Assembly (NCBI GenBank): GCA_947169505.1
Contig: CAMVPZ010000045.1
Location: 1 to 6,601 of the forward strand
Origin: an uncultured Pseudomonadota bacterium
GTDB lineage: Bacteria > Pseudomonadota > Alphaproteobacteria > Rs-D84
DNA: 6,601 nucleotides
Reading direction: 5' to 3'
How positions within the stretch are numbered: position 1 is the stretch's first letter; each line of letters opens with the position of its first letter. A model generated the notes under the pieces. The model was given only the letters and a program-made list of their open reading frames with translations. It did no database searches and was not told where the DNA came from. Position numbers and translations under genes: made by a program. This document shows, piece after piece, positions 5,928 to 6,601 of this stretch.

Positions 5928-5959
5928 TTTGCTCTCAGGCTAAATGAAAAATTTTGGCA

Positions 5960-6601
5960 TTAATTGCCGGAACCAGTCGCCAACGCCCGCCGAAAGGCGG
6001 AGTAGTACAATGCGGCGAACGAACAGTTGTACGCGCAGCGCTGGGCGCAAATGGCCGCCGAGCCGCTGTCGTAGTAGAACACCCAAGCAGAGGACGCAGA
6101 AACCGACATTTGTCCATATATTGTATTTTCTGGATTATTTGTACTTGGTTTCCAACCTGTTGCCTGACACCAACAGTATTGTTTTGTGCCACTGGTATTT
6201 TCCAGTTGGTCATACGTCGCCAACCAATTCGATGAATCGTTTGTTGGCCATGTATAACTGCTGGTATTACCACTTTTGGCGCTGCAATGTCCCGTGCCGT
6301 ACATTGTTCCGGTGTTAAATTTTACTTTCCATTCATGTTTTTCCAGTTCTTTAAACTCTATATCGCTGGCGCATGATACTTGGTTTGCACTTCCTGTACC
6401 TTCTTTGTACCAACAATAGTTTGTATTGCTATAATAGTCTTTTCCCCAGCGTTTTTGTCCATTTGGTAATGATGTTAATGTGGAAAAATCCATCGTTGGG
6501 CGTACTTTCCAACCTGCGAATATATATCCGGTACGTTCGGGGGCGGTTGATGGGATTGTTAATGTGTCATCATATGTGCAATTATTTGCAGCATTATTCG
6601 A
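5960..6601 (-). CDS. 3' part of a surface-type protein with B-repeat-like segment and Cys-rich C-terminus
   Basis: The frame is open from the right edge for 213 codons to TAA at 5962-5960; the N-terminus is outside the window. The first ATG inside (6493) is internal, because the preceding 36 codons are coding and carry a recognisable motif: CTYDDTLTIPSTAP and RTGYIFAGW. This resembles the Listeria/Bacteroides B-repeat (InlB type), common in extracellular adhesin-like proteins. Then follows a Trp/Tyr/Asn-rich domain with paired Cys (NYCWYK, KQYCWCQATGW). The C-terminus has SSAWVFYY, then CAQRCAYNC, then AFRRALATGSGN. The last ~120 bases are about 64% GC against about 38% just upstream, with NNC codons dominating. 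Extracellular or surface display is inferred. The C-terminal domain belongs to no family I can name; a retroelement-diversified ligand-binding end is one possibility. Confidence 0.8.
   Translation of the reverse strand, partial: SNNAANNCTYDDTLTIPSTAPERTGYIFAGWKVRPTMDFSTLTSLPNGQKRWGKDYYSNTNYCWYKEGTGSANQVSCASDIEFKELEKHEWKVKFNTGTMYGTGHCSAKSGNTSSYTWPTNDSSNWLATYDQLENTSGTKQYCWCQATGWKPSTNNPENTIYGQMSVSASSAWVFYYDSGSAAICAQRCAYNCSFAALYYSAFRRALATGSGN
5987..6000. repeat. GC-rich hairpin with GAAA tetraloop inside the 3' end of the partial gene
   Basis: CCGCC (5987-5991) and GGCGG (5996-6000) form a perfect 5-bp stem around GAAA on the plus strand (TTTC on the coding strand). It lies 25 bases before the stop codon, within the codons for Ser-Ala-Phe-Arg-Arg. 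GC-rich hairpins with a 4-base loop occur near the 3' end of DGR variable regions; here it could equally be coincidence in GC-rich coding sequence. Confidence 0.5.

Noticed and set aside
5841..5945. Integron attC site or CRISPR repeat in the hairpin-rich spacer
   Set aside because: No conserved attC core sites and no regularly spaced repeated units were found; just two different hairpins.
5944..6318. Open frames on the plus strand opposite the partial gene (to 6318, and a second from 5954)
   Set aside because: They are antisense to a frame with a recognisable B-repeat motif and paired Cys, lack a ribosome binding site, and owe their length to the GC-rich stretch.
5960..6601. Complete DGR (reverse transcriptase, template repeat, accessory gene) in the window
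   Set aside because: No frame encodes reverse transcriptase motifs, and no near-copy of the 3' segment was seen elsewhere in the window; only the possible target is present.

Overview
The window looks like a piece of an AT-rich genome from an uncultured, probably host- or gut-associated alphaproteobacterium. This placement is inferred from three things: the initiation factor IF-1 sequence, a proteobacterial BOF (YgiW/YdeI-type) periplasmic protein, and type I signal peptides behind GGAG ribosome binding sites. All reading frames are intact under the standard code, and the stops seen are TAA and TAG. No rRNA, tRNA, CRISPR array, transposase or integrase was seen.

Layout, left to right. (1) Positions 1-67, minus strand: the first 22 codons of a gene leaving the window, encoding a signal peptide, with an extended -10 box so close to the ATG that the mRNA would be leaderless. 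(2) 120-145: a perfect 26-bp palindromic terminator. (3) 144-512, minus: a small exported BOF-domain protein with its own promoter. (4) 588-680: a short inverted repeat and a strong terminator. (5) 681-3197 and 3216-5399, both minus: two large exported, cysteine-rich proteins (838 and 727 aa) in a two-gene operon read from a well-formed promoter at 5426-5454. (6) 5534-5785, plus: infA, read divergently from its own promoter and closed by a terminator that can act in both directions. (7) About 5841-5945: a non-coding stretch with two inverted repeats. (8) 5960-6601, minus: the 3' part of a gene for a surface-type protein with a B-repeat-like segment and a Cys-rich C-terminus whose last ~120 bases differ sharply in composition from the rest.

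The most striking system is the paralogous pair. Outside the signal peptides each protein has exactly 36 cysteines. They fall in the same order and mostly at the same spacing, while the rest of the sequence has diverged widely. Both contain repeated C-x6-C modules, an acidic linker, a helical spacer, a CHVC motif and the same C-terminal CEDI(N/Q)M ending. I recognise no named family; a disulfide-rich envelope or surface assembly is the simplest reading. The second notable item is the 3' end of the partial gene at 5965-6100. There the coding strand loses adenine (about 12% against 40% just upstream) and becomes GC-rich and dominated by NNC codons. This is what a diversity-generating-retroelement variable region would look like, although no reverse transcriptase or template repeat lies in the window.
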